NCBI GenBank assembly: GCA_034211175.1
Contig: JAXHUH010000215.1
Location: 1-43,200 of the forward strand
Length of the DNA stretch: 43,200 nt
Source of the DNA: JAXHUH01 sp034211175
GTDB lineage: Bacteria > Actinomycetota > Acidimicrobiia > Acidimicrobiales > CAIXPF01
Reading direction: 5' to 3'
The notes below the pieces were generated by a model. It did no database searches, was not told the DNA's origin, and saw only the letters and a list, made by a program, of their open reading frames with translations. Positions within the stretch are counted from its first letter, which is position 1; each line of letters begins with the position of its first letter. A program made the position numbers and the translations under genes. Below are positions 8,348 through 15,981 of this stretch, one piece after another.

Positions 8348-8362
8348 GGCACGCTGCGTGCC
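8348..8362. repeat. GGCACGC/GCGTGCC palindrome in the divergent promoter region
   Basis: Perfect 7+1+7 inverted repeat between the Rieske-ThDP gene and ilvD. With its flanking CT it resembles the core of the repeat at 32760 and 42891, but only the short palindrome is present. It could be an operator. Confidence 0.5.
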
Positions 8363-8400
8363 CCCATCCTGAGGGGCCGGCTGGCCAGGCGTCACAGCGG

Positions 8401-8406
8401 TAGAGT
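8401..8406 (+). promoter_or_regulatory. -10-like TAGAGT placed for leaderless ilvD transcription
   Basis: The TANNNT hexamer ends six bases before the ilvD ATG, and no ribosome site is present. This spacing puts the expected +1 on the start codon. No clear -35 is visible. Confidence 0.5.
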
Positions 8407-8412
8407 CCGCGC

Positions 8413-10104
8413 ATGCCCGATACGACGCCGCCCGACATGAAGCCCCGTAGTCACGACGTCACCGACGGAGCCAACCGGGCGCCGGCGCGCGCCATGCTGC
8501 GGGCGATCGGGATGACCGACGACGACTGGTCGAAGGCCCAGGTCGGCGTCGCCTCGTCGTGGAACGAGGTCACGCCGTGCAACATGCCGCTCGACCGCCT
8601 CGCCAAGCGCTCCAAGGACGGCGTCCGCGCCGCCGGCGGCTACCCGATCGAGTTCAACACCATCGCCGTGAGCGACGGCATCTCGATGGGCCACGAGGGC
8701 ATGCACGCCTCGCTGGTCAGCCGCGAGGTCATCGCCGACTCCGTCGAGTGCGTGATGCACGCCGAGCGCCTCGACGCGCTCGTGTCGTTCGCCGGTTGCG
8801 ACAAGTCGCTCCCCGGCATGCTGATGGCCGCCGCCCGGCTCAACCTGCCGTCGGTGTTCGTCTACGGCGGGTCGATCCTGCCCGGCAACCACAACGGCCA
8901 GGCCCTCGACATCGTCAGCGTGTTCGAGGCCGTCGGCGCCCACGCCGTCGGCCAGATCAGCGACGACGAGCTCGACGCCATCGAGCGCAACGCGTGCCCG
9001 ACCGAGGGCAGCTGCGCCGGCATGTTCACCGCCAACACCATGGCGTCGGTCGGCGAGGCGCTCGGCATGTCGCTGCCCGGCTCGGCGTCGGCGCCGGCCG
9101 TCGACCGACGCCGCGACGACTACGCCTACGCCAGCGGCACCGCGGTGATGAACCTGCTCACCCAGAACATCCGGGCCCGCGACATCCTCACCAAGGGTGC
9201 GTTCGAGAACGCCATCGCCTCGGTCATGGCGCTCGGCGGCTCGACCAACGCGGTGCTCCACCTCCTGGCCATCGCGTACGAGGCCAAGGTCGACCTCGAG
9301 CTCGACGACTTCAACCGCATCGCCGCCAAGGTGCCCCACCTCGCCGACACCAAGCCCCACGGCAAGTACCACATGCTCGACGTCGACCGGGTCGGCGGCG
9401 TCCCCATGGTGCTCAAGATGCTGCTCGACGAGGGCGTGCTCCACGGCGACGAGATCACCGTCACCGGCAAGACCATGGCCGAGAACCTCGCCATGATCGA
9501 CCCGCCGGCGCCCGACGGCGACGTCGTCCACCGCTGGAGCGACCCGATCCACGACGTCGGCGGCCTCGCCGTCCTCACCGGCTCGCTCGCCCCGAAGGGC
9601 AGCGTCGTGAAGGTCGCGGGCATCGACATCGACCGCTTCGAGGGCCGGGCCCGGGTGTTCGATGGCGAGGCTGCGGCGATGGACGCGGTGCTCGGCGGGC
9701 GCATCGAGGCCGGCGACATCGTCGTCATCCGCTACGAGGGCCCCAAGGGCGGCCCCGGCATGCGGGAGATGCTGGCCATCACCGGCGCGATGAAGGGCGC
9801 CGGGCGGGGCGGCGACGCCGCACTCATCACCGACGGCCGCTTCTCCGGCGGCACCCACGGGTTCTGCATCGGCCACGTCGCCCCCGAGGCGGTCGACGGT
9901 GGCCCGATCGCCTTCGTCCACGAGGGCGACCGGATCGTGATCGACGTGACCGGCCACAGCATCGACCTCGACGTCGACGCGGCCGAGCTCGAGCGGCGCA
10001 AGGCCGACTGGAAGCTGCCCGAGCCCCGCTACACCTCCGGGGTCCTGGCCAAGTACGCCCGCCTCGCCGCCGGCGCCGAGAAGGGCGCCATCACCGAGGC
10101 GTGA
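8413..10104 (+). CDS. ilvD: Dihydroxy-acid dehydratase
   Basis: Dehydrates 2,3-dihydroxy-isovalerate and 2,3-dihydroxy-3-methylvalerate to the 2-keto acids, the step after IlvC in valine and isoleucine synthesis; cytoplasmic Fe-S enzyme. The 563-aa length is typical. The three family cysteines are present in TPCN (Cys56), GCDKS (Cys129) and GSCAGMFTANTM (about 201), and conserved DGRFSGGTHG and GPKGGPGMREML blocks lie near the C-terminus. The ATG at 8413 has no ribosome site but lies six bases after TAGAGT, suggesting a leaderless mRNA; ATG 8437 is an alternative. It is separated from ilvBNC by about 7 kb and faces a Rieske-ThDP gene. It converges on a flavoprotein gene with a shared hairpin between them. 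Confidence 0.97.
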   Translation: MPDTTPPDMKPRSHDVTDGANRAPARAMLRAIGMTDDDWSKAQVGVASSWNEVTPCNMPLDRLAKRSKDGVRAAGGYPIEFNTIAVSDGISMGHEGMHASLVSREVIADSVECVMHAERLDALVSFAGCDKSLPGMLMAAARLNLPSVFVYGGSILPGNHNGQALDIVSVFEAVGAHAVGQISDDELDAIERNACPTEGSCAGMFTANTMASVGEALGMSLPGSASAPAVDRRRDDYAYASGTAVMNLLTQNIRARDILTKGAFENAIASVMALGGSTNAVLHLLAIAYEAKVDLELDDFNRIAAKVPHLADTKPHGKYHMLDVDRVGGVPMVLKMLLDEGVLHGDEITVTGKTMAENLAMIDPPAPDGDVVHRWSDPIHDVGGLAVLTGSLAPKGSVVKVAGIDIDRFEGRARVFDGEAAAMDAVLGGRIEAGDIVVIRYEGPKGGPGMREMLAITGAMKGAGRGGDAALITDGRFSGGTHGFCIGHVAPEAVDGGPIAFVHEGDRIVIDVTGHSIDLDVDAAELERRKADWKLPEPRYTSGVLAKYARLAAGAEKGAITEA

Positions 10105-10106
10105 GC

Positions 10107-10142
10107 GCGGGAGGGGCCGGCAGCCGCCGGTCCCTCCCCCGC
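10107..10142. terminator. Shared hairpin between ilvD and the flavoprotein gene
   Basis: GCGGGAGGG and CCGGC on the left pair with GCCGG and CCCTCCC...CGC on the right, with one wobble and two bulged C residues. It occupies the 47-bp gap between convergent genes and should act in both directions. Confidence 0.65.
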
Positions 10143-10151
10143 ACGCGGTCG

Positions 10152-11510
10152 TCAGGCCGTGGCCGGCATCCGCAGCTCCTCGTCGAGGATCGTGCGGTCG
10201 TTCGCCGGCGAGCGCCGGGCGGCCCACAGGACCCGGGCCATCATCGCCGGCGTCATCAGCGACTCCGGCCGGGCCAGGAGGTTCTGCACCTCGAACATGC
10301 GGCGCGACACCGGGACCGACGTGTGGTAGGCCCGCAGCACCTGGTCGAGGTAGCGGTTGGTCAGGTCGGTGCCGAACGGCTTGCGGCCGGTCGTCGCGGG
10401 GTGGGCGAAGTCGGTGCCGGCGGCGATCTTCCACGGCACGTCGACCACCTTCGCAGCCCGCCGGTAGAACGCCCGGGCCAGCTCCGCCGATGCCGGGCCG
10501 TGCTCACCGACGGCCTCACCGAGCACGTCGGCCTGCATGGCGGCCGACGACATGCCCTGCCCGTAGATCGGGTTGAAGCTGCAGATGCCGTCGCCGAGGA
10601 CGACGTAGCCGGCGGGCGTCTCCCGCAGTCGTTCGACGTGGCGGCGCTGGCTGGTGGCCATCCGATGGGTCATGACCGGGGTCAGCGCCTCGTTCCCGTC
10701 GAGGAGCTCGGCGACGTCGGAGGCCGGCAGCGAGCGGGCGAAGCGCTCGAACTCGACCGGGTCCGACGGCGGCGCGTCGCCGTGGAAGCCGCCGAGCGTG
10801 ATGATCCACCGATCGTCCTCGACCGGCACCGCGACCCCGATGCGATGGCCCCGCGCCGGCGAGTCGACGACCCCGATGAACGCGTCGGCGACGTCGCTCG
10901 GGCGGCGGGGAACGATCCGGGTGCCGTAGGCCATGTCGATGCGGATGGCGGTCACGTCGGGCGCCGGGAAGCCGAGCGACTCGAGCTGGGTCAGGAACCG
11001 GCCCTGACGGCCCGAGCAGTCGACGACGAGGTCGGCCCGGCGGTCGACGCCGTCGACCGTCACGCCGCTGACCCGGCCGCGCTCCACGATGAGCCGGTCG
11101 ACGGACACACCATCGGTGATGGTCACGTTCGGCAGCGACACCAGTCGACGCCGGACGGTGCCCTCGAGCAGCGGACGGGTCATCGACACCTGGGTGAGGC
11201 CGAGATCGGCCTGCACCCGGTAGCCGCCGGCCTGGAACCACACCATCCGCTCGGTGCCGCACCGGACGGCGCCCCGTGCGAGGAGCTCGTCGGCGAGACC
11301 GGGGAACCAGCCGTCGAGCAGCCCCTCACCGGCCGCGAGGAGGATGTGGGCGTGGCGGCCCTGGGGCACGCCCCGACGGGTGGCGGCCTCGACGGGCAGC
11401 GCATCACGCTCGATGACCTCGACCCGGTCGACGTGCTCGCTCAGTACCCGGGCCGCGGCGAGACCGCCCATGCTGGCGCCGATCACGATGGCGGTCGTGG
11501 CCTGGGTCAT
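10152..11510 (-). CDS. FAD-dependent monooxygenase-like oxidoreductase
   Basis: 452-aa flavoprotein of the group A (p-hydroxybenzoate hydroxylase/geranylgeranyl reductase-like) fold. The N-terminal dinucleotide motif is IVIGASMGGLAAARVL (an Ala/Ser-for-Gly variant of GxGxxG), a mid motif RRADLVVDCSGRQG matches the DG-type loop, and GYVVLGDGICSFNPIYGQGMS is the second FAD-binding motif typical of this superfamily. A helical C-terminal extension of ~100 residues contains AARRSPANDRTILDEEL. ATG 11510 is chosen for the GAAGGA ribosome site six bases upstream; a longer frame to 11573 lacks one. The substrate is unknown. The region upstream holds a GGTTCAC/GTGAACC inverted repeat that may be an operator, and the SnoaL-like gene lies further upstream on the same strand. 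Confidence 0.9.
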   Translation of the reverse strand: MTQATTAIVIGASMGGLAAARVLSEHVDRVEVIERDALPVEAATRRGVPQGRHAHILLAAGEGLLDGWFPGLADELLARGAVRCGTERMVWFQAGGYRVQADLGLTQVSMTRPLLEGTVRRRLVSLPNVTITDGVSVDRLIVERGRVSGVTVDGVDRRADLVVDCSGRQGRFLTQLESLGFPAPDVTAIRIDMAYGTRIVPRRPSDVADAFIGVVDSPARGHRIGVAVPVEDDRWIITLGGFHGDAPPSDPVEFERFARSLPASDVAELLDGNEALTPVMTHRMATSQRRHVERLRETPAGYVVLGDGICSFNPIYGQGMSSAAMQADVLGEAVGEHGPASAELARAFYRRAAKVVDVPWKIAAGTDFAHPATTGRKPFGTDLTNRYLDQVLRAYHTSVPVSRRMFEVQNLLARPESLMTPAMMARVLWAARRSPANDRTILDEELRMPATA

Positions 11511-11581
11511 CGTCGTTCCTTCGTCCGTTGCCGGCCCCGTCGGCCGGGCGTTCGGACGGGCTACGAGCGCCACGTCGGGTC

Positions 11582-11607
11582 CGGTTCACGTTCTGACGTG
11601 TGAACCG
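11582..11607. promoter_or_regulatory. CGGTTCAC...GTGAACCG inverted repeat upstream of the flavoprotein gene
   Basis: Perfect 8-bp arms (11582-11589, 11600-11607) separated by 10 bp, 72 bp upstream of the flavoprotein start. The size and symmetry fit a dimeric repressor site. Confidence 0.45.
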
Positions 11608-11612
11608 CGGCA

Positions 11613-11659
11613 CCGGCCCGGTCCCGGTGGCGTGTCGCCGCACACCGGGACCGGACCGG
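11613..11659 (-). terminator. Long GC hairpin after the SnoaL-like gene
   Basis: Arms 11613-11629 and 11643-11659 form 16 pairs with one mismatch and a 13-nt loop, immediately downstream of the minus-strand SnoaL-like gene. It separates that gene from the flavoprotein promoter. Confidence 0.65.
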
Positions 11660-11672
11660 GGGGAGGGGCGGT

Positions 11673-12062
11673 TCAGGTAGCGGCCTGCGGGTCGAGGAAG
11701 CCGACGACGTAGGCGATCCGGCCGGCGTCGTCGAACAGCGCGGCGTCGAGGCCGCCGATGACCACGCCGCCGGCGCCGTCGACCATCTCCCACGCGAAGC
11801 GGGCGACGTCGTGGTGGGCGTCGATCGGCCCGGCGAGGCGGAAGGTGTGGCCCGGATAGGCGTCGGCGACCGCCCCCATCATCGCGGCGATCTGCTCGTG
11901 GCCGGTCGCGTCGGCCAGCGGGTCGACGTAGCGGGAGCCCTCGGTCCAGGTCGTGGCGATCGCCGCGGCCCGCGCCTGCGGGTCGGGGGTGTTCCAGCAG
12001 GTGAAGTACGCCTCGACGACGGCGCTGCGGTCGGTGGTGGTCGGGGTGGTGGTGTCGGTCAT
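11673..12062 (-). CDS. SnoaL-like / nuclear transport factor 2 family protein
   Basis: 129-aa alpha+beta-barrel protein of the NTF2/SnoaL superfamily. The sequence follows the family pattern: an N-terminal helix (VVEAYFTCWNTPDPQARAAA), a strand-loop with WTEGSRYVDPLADATGHEQIAAMM, a cone-forming strand (HTFRLAGPID), ARFAWEMVDGAGGVVIGGLDAAL, and the closing FDDAGRIAYVVGFLDP. ATG 12062 has a GGAGGA ribosome site eight bases upstream. Members include polyketide cyclases, isomerases and small-ligand binding proteins, so no reaction can be assigned. The downstream flavin monooxygenase-like gene is on the same strand but separated by a hairpin and its own candidate operator. Confidence 0.85.
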   Translation of the reverse strand: MTDTTTPTTTDRSAVVEAYFTCWNTPDPQARAAAIATTWTEGSRYVDPLADATGHEQIAAMMGAVADAYPGHTFRLAGPIDAHHDVARFAWEMVDGAGGVVIGGLDAALFDDAGRIAYVVGFLDPQAAT

Positions 12063-12272
12063 GTGGGCATCCTCCGCCCGGCCGTTCGCCGGGGCGATGA
12101 CCCGCCACGTCATGGCTGGGCGAACCGGGCGGGTGGCCGCCACGCCACGGAGCCCGCCGACATCGGCGCCGTCCGGGGTGATAGACCACGGCGGACCTCC
12201 CGACGCGTTCCGAGCCTGATGGCCTGATGGAGAGGGTGCGACCGTGACCGCCGACGGCGACCGGGGATCGGC

Positions 12273-13451
12273 ATGAGCGCCGGTGGCCGCGTGCGGGCTC
12301 CGGTGGATGACGACGACCAGGTGCTCCCCGCGCGCGTCCCCGGCGGTGAGGAGCGTCCGGGCCGCCCGGGCGGTGTCGTCGGCGTGGTCGTGCTCGCCAT
12401 CGCCACGATGTGCGTCGGTGGTGCGATCGTCCTCGGCGGCAGCGAACCGACGCCGGCGATCGTGGCCGGCGGGGACGACGACGAGCCGTCGCTCACCGTC
12501 ACCGAGCTGGTCCGTCCCGACCCCGGTGCCGCGACGGCCACGTCGGCGGTCCCGTCGCCCGCCGAGGCGCCCGTCGACGAGGCGCGACCCGGCGAACCAC
12601 CGGCCGGCGCGGTCGACGATCCACGCCCCGGCCCGGCGGAGGGACCATCCGACGAGCGGCCGGCCGCGCCTGCGCCGGAACCGCCGGGGACGGGGACCGG
12701 GACGCCGACGACGACCACCCTGCCGATGTTCGAGCCCGCCGAGGCCGGACCCGACGATGCGGTGTACGCCGTGGTCGGCTCCGGGCGACCGGTGATCGTG
12801 CGGGCCGCGCCCGACACGTCGAGCGACGCCGTCGCCGTGCTGCCCGACGCGGCCACCAGCCTGCCCGGCGAGGCGACGGAGGACGGGTGGCTCGAGTTGC
12901 GCGGCGACGGCGGCGGCTGGGTCGACGCATCGGACCTCGTCGTTCAGCACGGCACCGCGCCGCCGGGCGTCCACGCCCGGGCCCTGGAGGTCGCCGCGGC
13001 GCTGCATGCGGGGGACCGGGCCGCGCTGGCGTCGGTCGTGCACGCTGGCCGGGGCGTCCTGATCTCCACCGATGCCTTCGTCGAGGGGACCGACGTCGTG
13101 CTCGGCGCCGACGACATCGCCGCGGACAACGGCAAGGAGCTGACCTGGGGCCGCCAGGACGGGACCGGCGAACCGATCGTGCGCACGATCGGCGAGCAGC
13201 TCGACGTGCTCGGAGCCCTCGGCGCGGTCGCCGGGCCGGACGCCGTCGGCTTCGACACCGCGGTCGGCACGGGCAACACCGAGGACAACCTCGCCGCCTG
13301 GTTCGGCGGCGCGACCGTCGTCGAGCTCCACGACGAGGGCACCGAGGCCTACGGCGGCTTCGACTGGACCAGCCTCCGCATGGCCTTCGTCCCCGACGCC
13401 ACCGGCACCTGGTGGCTCGTCGCCCTCACCCAGGACAACTGGACCATCTGA
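12273..13451 (+). CDS. Membrane-anchored protein with SH3-like domain
   Basis: 392-aa protein of unknown role. The N-terminal 32 residues are polar, and residues ~33-56 (GGVVGVVVLAIATMCVGGAIVLGG) form one membrane segment, so the rest is predicted to be extracytoplasmic. A long Pro/Ala/Glu/Asp linker ends in GTPTTTTLPMFEP. The next ~65 residues look like a bacterial SH3 domain (PVIVRAAPDTSSDAVAVL...DGWLELRGDGGGWVDASDL). The C-terminal domain, with GRGVLISTDAFVEG and TWWLVALTQDNW, is not recognised. ATG 12273 has a weak GGGGA site. A cell-wall or envelope role is inferred only from topology. The next gene pair is MazEF-like and has its own promoter, so it need not share an operon. Confidence 0.8.
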   Translation: MSAGGRVRAPVDDDDQVLPARVPGGEERPGRPGGVVGVVVLAIATMCVGGAIVLGGSEPTPAIVAGGDDDEPSLTVTELVRPDPGAATATSAVPSPAEAPVDEARPGEPPAGAVDDPRPGPAEGPSDERPAAPAPEPPGTGTGTPTTTTLPMFEPAEAGPDDAVYAVVGSGRPVIVRAAPDTSSDAVAVLPDAATSLPGEATEDGWLELRGDGGGWVDASDLVVQHGTAPPGVHARALEVAAALHAGDRAALASVVHAGRGVLISTDAFVEGTDVVLGADDIAADNGKELTWGRQDGTGEPIVRTIGEQLDVLGALGAVAGPDAVGFDTAVGTGNTEDNLAAWFGGATVVELHDEGTEAYGGFDWTSLRMAFVPDATGTWWLVALTQDNWTI

Positions 13452-13455
13452 GGCA

Positions 13456-13500
13456 CCGGGTGCCACTAGGGTATGCCCAACGGTGGCACCCGGGTAGCAT
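13456..13500 (+). promoter_or_regulatory. Palindromic operator and -10 hexamer of the toxin-antitoxin pair
   Basis: An inverted repeat with perfect 11-bp arms (CCGGGTGCCAC at 13456-13466, GTGGCACCCGG at 13483-13493) and a 16-bp spacer is followed after one base by TAGCAT (13495-13500), and the antitoxin ATG lies seven bases further on. RHH antitoxins usually repress their own promoter through such sites. The stem could also help end transcription of the upstream gene. Confidence 0.65.
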
Positions 13501-13507
13501 GCGGCTC

Positions 13508-13750
13508 ATGAAGCTGAGCGTCAGCATGAGCCAGGAAGACGTCGACCTTCTCGATGGGTATGCCGCTCGTCGGGAGGTCGGGTCCCGGTCAGCTGCCATC
13601 CAACGCGCGGTCGCGCTCCTCCGCGCGGCCGAGCTCGGTGACGCCTACGAGGCAGCATGGAACGAGTGGGCCGAGTCCGAGGAGGAGCCGTGGGAGGTCA
13701 CGGTCGGCGACGGTCTCGATGACGCCGCAGACTCGCGCTCGGGACGCTAG
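13508..13750 (+). CDS. Ribbon-helix-helix antitoxin (MazE/CopG type)
   Basis: 80-aa antitoxin partner of the adjacent MazF-like toxin. Residues ~1-45 form a ribbon-helix-helix DNA-binding domain (MKLSVSMSQEDVDLLDGYA, then GSRSAAIQRAVALLR), and the acidic tail (AWNEWAESEEEPWEVTV) should wrap the toxin. ATG 13508 is preferred over the in-frame ATG 13499 because the RHH strand begins directly there and the -10-like TAGCAT lies seven bases before it, which suggests a leaderless mRNA. The stop codon touches the toxin start with no gap. Autorepression through the palindrome upstream is likely from family knowledge. Confidence 0.9.
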   Translation: MKLSVSMSQEDVDLLDGYAARREVGSRSAAIQRAVALLRAAELGDAYEAAWNEWAESEEEPWEVTVGDGLDDAADSRSGR

Positions 13751-14098
13751 ATGCGTCGTGGCGACGTCGTATGGGTCGACCTGCATCCGGTGCGGCGCCA
13801 CGAAGCGAACAAGGTCAGGCCCGCGGTCATCGTGAGCAACGACGGGGCGAATCGCCGAGCCACCGACCTCGGTCGCGGCACGGTCACGGTCGTCCCCATC
13901 ACGTCGAACACGGCGAGGGTGCACCCGTTCCAGGTCGAGCTGCCGAAGGGCTCGTGTGGCCTGTCGCGCGAATCGAAAGCACAGGCGGAGCAGGTGCGTG
14001 CGGTATCCGTGAGCCGGGTCGGCCGAGTCGCAGGCCACCTACCTCCCGAGCTCCTGGACCAGCTGGACGACGCACTCCGCCTCCACCTCCAGGCCTGA
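13751..14098 (+). CDS. MazF/PemK-family endoribonuclease toxin
   Basis: 115-aa MazF-like toxin that cleaves RNA when free of antitoxin. Family signatures are all present: the N-terminal RRGDVVWVDLHPVRRHE, KVRPAVIVSND, the strand VTVVPITSN and SKAQAEQVRAVSVSRVG. It begins immediately after the antitoxin stop, so translation is coupled. The length is standard and no disabling change is visible. It converges on a NadD-like gene only 15 bp away, with no obvious terminator between them. The cleavage sequence cannot be read from the protein. Confidence 0.93.
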   Translation: MRRGDVVWVDLHPVRRHEANKVRPAVIVSNDGANRRATDLGRGTVTVVPITSNTARVHPFQVELPKGSCGLSRESKAQAEQVRAVSVSRVGRVAGHLPPELLDQLDDALRLHLQA

Positions 14099-14113
14099 GG
14101 GGACCGCCGCGCG

Positions 14114-14686
14114 TCAGTCCGAGCGGGCGTCGAGCCAGGTGCGGTAGCGGGTGGGGTCGCTCCAGGCGCCGGTGTCGGCATCGAACGCGGCGGCCTCGGG
14201 GGCCATCCAGTGGTGGGTGCCGTCGCGCACGGCCGAGGACGAGACCTCGCCGAGCTCTTCGGGCAGCACCAGCGCGCGCTCCGGGGGGATCTCCAGCGGC
14301 GGGCGGGGCGCCACGGCGACGTCGGGTAGGCGGGCGAACGCCTCGTCCCGGGCGGCGGCGGAGTCGCCGTAGTAGCGGGGGTCGAGGACCTGGTGCCACT
14401 TGTCGGCCCCCATCACGACGAGGTCGTAGCCGTCGGCGATGTCGACGATGAGCTGGGCCTCCGTGACGAGGACGCCGAGCCAGTCGCGGCTCGCCGCGGT
14501 CCGTTCCAGCACCTCGATCCGGTGCTCGAGCAGCGGCAGGCTGACGTGCTCCTTGTCGAGCGCAGCCACGGAGATGGCCAGATCGACCCGTGCCAGGCCC
14601 CGTTGATGGCACGCGGCCTCGGCGATGGCCAGGTGGGCCACCGTCGGCGGGTTGAACGAACCGGGGTAGACGCCGGTACGGGTCAT
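14114..14686 (-). CDS. NadD-like nucleotidyltransferase (nicotinate-nucleotide adenylyltransferase family)
   Basis: 190-aa protein of the HxGH nucleotidyltransferase superfamily, which adenylylates nicotinate mononucleotide in NAD synthesis (NadD) or related substrates. The nucleotide-binding motif is GSFNPPTVAHLAIAE, where the usual TxGH/HxGH reads TVAH (Gly to Ala), and the C-terminal phosphate-binding motif is SSSAVRDG in place of ISSTxIR. The core VVMGADKWHQVLDPRYYG matches the NadD substrate loop. These changes mean it could be a divergent paralogue and not the housekeeping enzyme. ATG 14686 has an AGGA site eight bases upstream. It follows an MFS transporter by 13 bp, which itself follows an FHA-TIR gene, so all three are probably one mRNA. 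Confidence 0.85.
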   Translation of the reverse strand: MTRTGVYPGSFNPPTVAHLAIAEAACHQRGLARVDLAISVAALDKEHVSLPLLEHRIEVLERTAASRDWLGVLVTEAQLIVDIADGYDLVVMGADKWHQVLDPRYYGDSAAARDEAFARLPDVAVAPRPPLEIPPERALVLPEELGEVSSSAVRDGTHHWMAPEAAAFDADTGAWSDPTRYRTWLDARSD

Positions 14687-14699
14687 GGACCGGATCCTG

Positions 14700-15962
14700 T
14701 CACGACGCCGGTTCCCGGACCCCGGCCACGAAGCACGCAGCCGCCAGCGCGGTCATGAAGGCCCCGATCACGGCGGGCCCGGTGATGCCGCTCAGCTCGT
14801 AGGCCGTGGTCGCCACCACGGTGCCGATGGCGCGGGCGACGGTCATCACCGCCAGCGCACGCCCGAGGGCGCGGGCCGGCGCCGCCGGGTCGAGCTCGGT
14901 GAGCAGCGGCAAGGTCGCCACGAACGAGAACTCGAACAGCAGCACCCCGCAGCCGAGCGCGGCGACGGCCATCCACGGGATGGTCGGCAGCAGCGGGAGC
15001 ACGGCGAGCACCACGATCAGCGGGAAGATACCGGCCAGGGCGCTGCGACGTTTGCCGATGCGGTCGGATGCCAGGGCGTTCGCGCCGCTGCCGACCAGCT
15101 CGAACCCGCCGAGCACGAACGCGACGACCCCGAGCCCCGCCACCGACAGGCCGATCTCGTCCTCGAGCCACGCGGCGTGGATCACCATCGCCTGCTGCAT
15201 GCCGAACGCCATGAGCGCCACCCCGCCGACGAGCGGCCAGGTCCGCTCGGGCCGCTCCGGCGGCGGGCCGGCGCCGTCGGTTGCGGGCGCCGAAGGGGCA
15301 CCCGGTTGCGGGGCGGGCGGCGACTCCACCGGCAGGACCCGGGCGACGACGACCATGGCCGCGACGCTGGCGAGCGCCACCGCCAGGAACGGCGACCGCC
15401 AGCCCCAGCCGGCCACGGGACCCCAGCCGTCGATGAGCAGGCCCAGCACGGGCACCCCGGCGAGCAGGGCCACGGCCCACGACAGCTCGACGACCGCGAT
15501 GGCGCGCCCCCGTTGGCGGAACGGCACCCGGTGGCCGATCCAGGTGGTGTTCGCGACCACGAACGTGGCCGCCGCGGCACCGATGACCAGCTGGCCGATC
15601 GCGAACCCCCAGAGTCCGCCGACCGTGCACACGAGGGACGCGACCGCGGTCGCACCGAGCGCGCCGAGCAGCCAGCCCCGGGTGTGGCCCCGGTCGACGT
15701 GACGGCCGACGAGCGGGCTCGTCAACCCGGTCAGGTCGCGGGCGCTGAGCACGATGCCGAGCGTCCCGACGGACGTGCCGAGCCCCCGGGCCAGCACCGG
15801 GAGGAACGAGTAGACGAAGCGGATGGCGATGTTCGTGACGAACCGGCCGAGCGTGTGCGCGGCGATCGGTGCGGTCAGCGAGGCCGACGGGCTCGACGGC
15901 GCGGCGCTGCTGCGGTCGGGCGGATCGGGCGCGTCGGTGCCCGGGCGGGCGCGGCGGTTCAA
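14700..15962 (-). CDS. MFS transporter
   Basis: 420-aa major facilitator superfamily protein with about twelve hydrophobic segments in two halves, separated by a Pro/Ala-rich central loop (SPPAPQPGAPSAPATDGAG). The first loop carries an MFS-like pattern (VGRHVDRGHTRGWLLG) and the equivalent loop in the second half reads SDRIGKRRSALAG. The start is TTG 15962: no ATG or GTG lies between it and the end of the upstream gene, and the first membrane helix begins ~35 residues later. The ribosome site is weak. It lies 19 bp after the FHA-TIR gene and 13 bp before the NadD-like gene. Substrate and direction of transport are unknown. Confidence 0.88.
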   Translation of the reverse strand: MNRRARPGTDAPDPPDRSSAAPSSPSASLTAPIAAHTLGRFVTNIAIRFVYSFLPVLARGLGTSVGTLGIVLSARDLTGLTSPLVGRHVDRGHTRGWLLGALGATAVASLVCTVGGLWGFAIGQLVIGAAAATFVVANTTWIGHRVPFRQRGRAIAVVELSWAVALLAGVPVLGLLIDGWGPVAGWGWRSPFLAVALASVAAMVVVARVLPVESPPAPQPGAPSAPATDGAGPPPERPERTWPLVGGVALMAFGMQQAMVIHAAWLEDEIGLSVAGLGVVAFVLGGFELVGSGANALASDRIGKRRSALAGIFPLIVVLAVLPLLPTIPWMAVAALGCGVLLFEFSFVATLPLLTELDPAAPARALGRALAVMTVARAIGTVVATTAYELSGITGPAVIGAFMTALAAACFVAGVREPAS

Positions 15963-15981
15963 CGGTGCGACCCGGCGACGC

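Noticed and set aside
8559..11603. Open frame of about 1000 codons across ilvD and the flavoprotein gene
   Set aside because: It is an alternative frame of ilvD continuing antisense through the next gene; its Arg/Pro/His-rich composition has no family match.
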